From Pseudomonadota bacterium (GTDB lineage: Bacteria > Pseudomonadota > Alphaproteobacteria > Acetobacterales > Acetobacteraceae): DNA of 6,620 bases. Where the stretch lies: the NCBI GenBank assembly GCA_021815835.1, contig JAKAZN010000105.1, forward strand, positions 1-6,620, in the 5' to 3' direction. The translations under genes and the position numbers were made by a program. Positions 6,582 through 6,620 of this stretch are shown here, in pieces. A model generated the notes under the pieces. That model searched no databases and had not been told where the DNA came from. It worked only from the letters and a program-made list of their open reading frames with translations. Numbering within the stretch: the first letter of the stretch is position 1; every line of letters begins with the position of its first letter.

Positions 6582-6606
6582 GTTGACCCATGAAGAATGG
6601 GTCAAC
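6582..6606. repeat. Perfect 10-bp inverted repeat with 5-nt spacer
   Basis: GTTGACCCAT (6582-6591) is the exact reverse complement of ATGGGTCAAC (6597-6606), separated by GAAGA. It lies 33 nt after the IS66 remnant and close to the right edge. It could be an operator for a gene beyond the window, a hairpin terminator without a U-tract, or part of another mobile element end. Confidence 0.6.
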
Positions 6607-6620
6607 GGCGGCCGGTATCG

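Overview
The window is GC-rich DNA with strong G/C third-position bias. It looks like an alphaproteobacterial chromosome, most likely from the Rhodospirillales/Acetobacteraceae. That placement is inferred from composition and from the style of the PNPase and nitronate monooxygenase-like proteins; there is no rRNA or other decisive marker.

Layout from left to right. (1) Positions 1-911 hold the 3' part of pnp (polynucleotide phosphorylase): the end of the second RNase PH core, then the KH and S1 RNA-binding domains. A strong GC hairpin follows the stop. (2) Positions 1014-5417 hold a same-strand, operon-like group. It starts with a possible short leader ORF whose stop overlaps the next start (ATGA). 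Next comes a 469-aa flavin-dependent nitronate monooxygenase-like enzyme with a C-terminal cysteine cluster. A 541-aa formylglycine-type sulfatase/phosphonate monoester hydrolase-like enzyme begins 3 nt later, and a 12-helix MFS transporter follows after 64 nt with a good Shine-Dalgarno. A long perfect hairpin (5440-5474) closes the group. (3) Positions 5503-5976 encode an unrecognised 157-aa helical protein. Its 3' end overlaps by 98 nt the end of a convergent 76-aa minus-strand ORF (5879-6109). (4) Positions 6243-6548 hold a decayed, internally deleted IS66-family transposase remnant. A perfect 10-bp inverted repeat lies at the right edge (6582-6606).

Working together: pnp is housekeeping RNA turnover, separate from what follows. 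The oxidoreductase, sulfatase-like hydrolase and MFS permease plausibly form one transport-and-catabolism unit: the permease imports (or exports) an organic acid-like or ester substrate, the hydrolase removes a sulfate, phosphate or phosphonate ester, and the flavoenzyme oxidises a product. The substrate cannot be read from the sequence. The right third looks like a rearranged accessory zone marked by transposon debris. I see no clear defence system, CRISPR array, tRNA or rRNA. The very long minus-strand ORFs opposite the main genes are composition artefacts.
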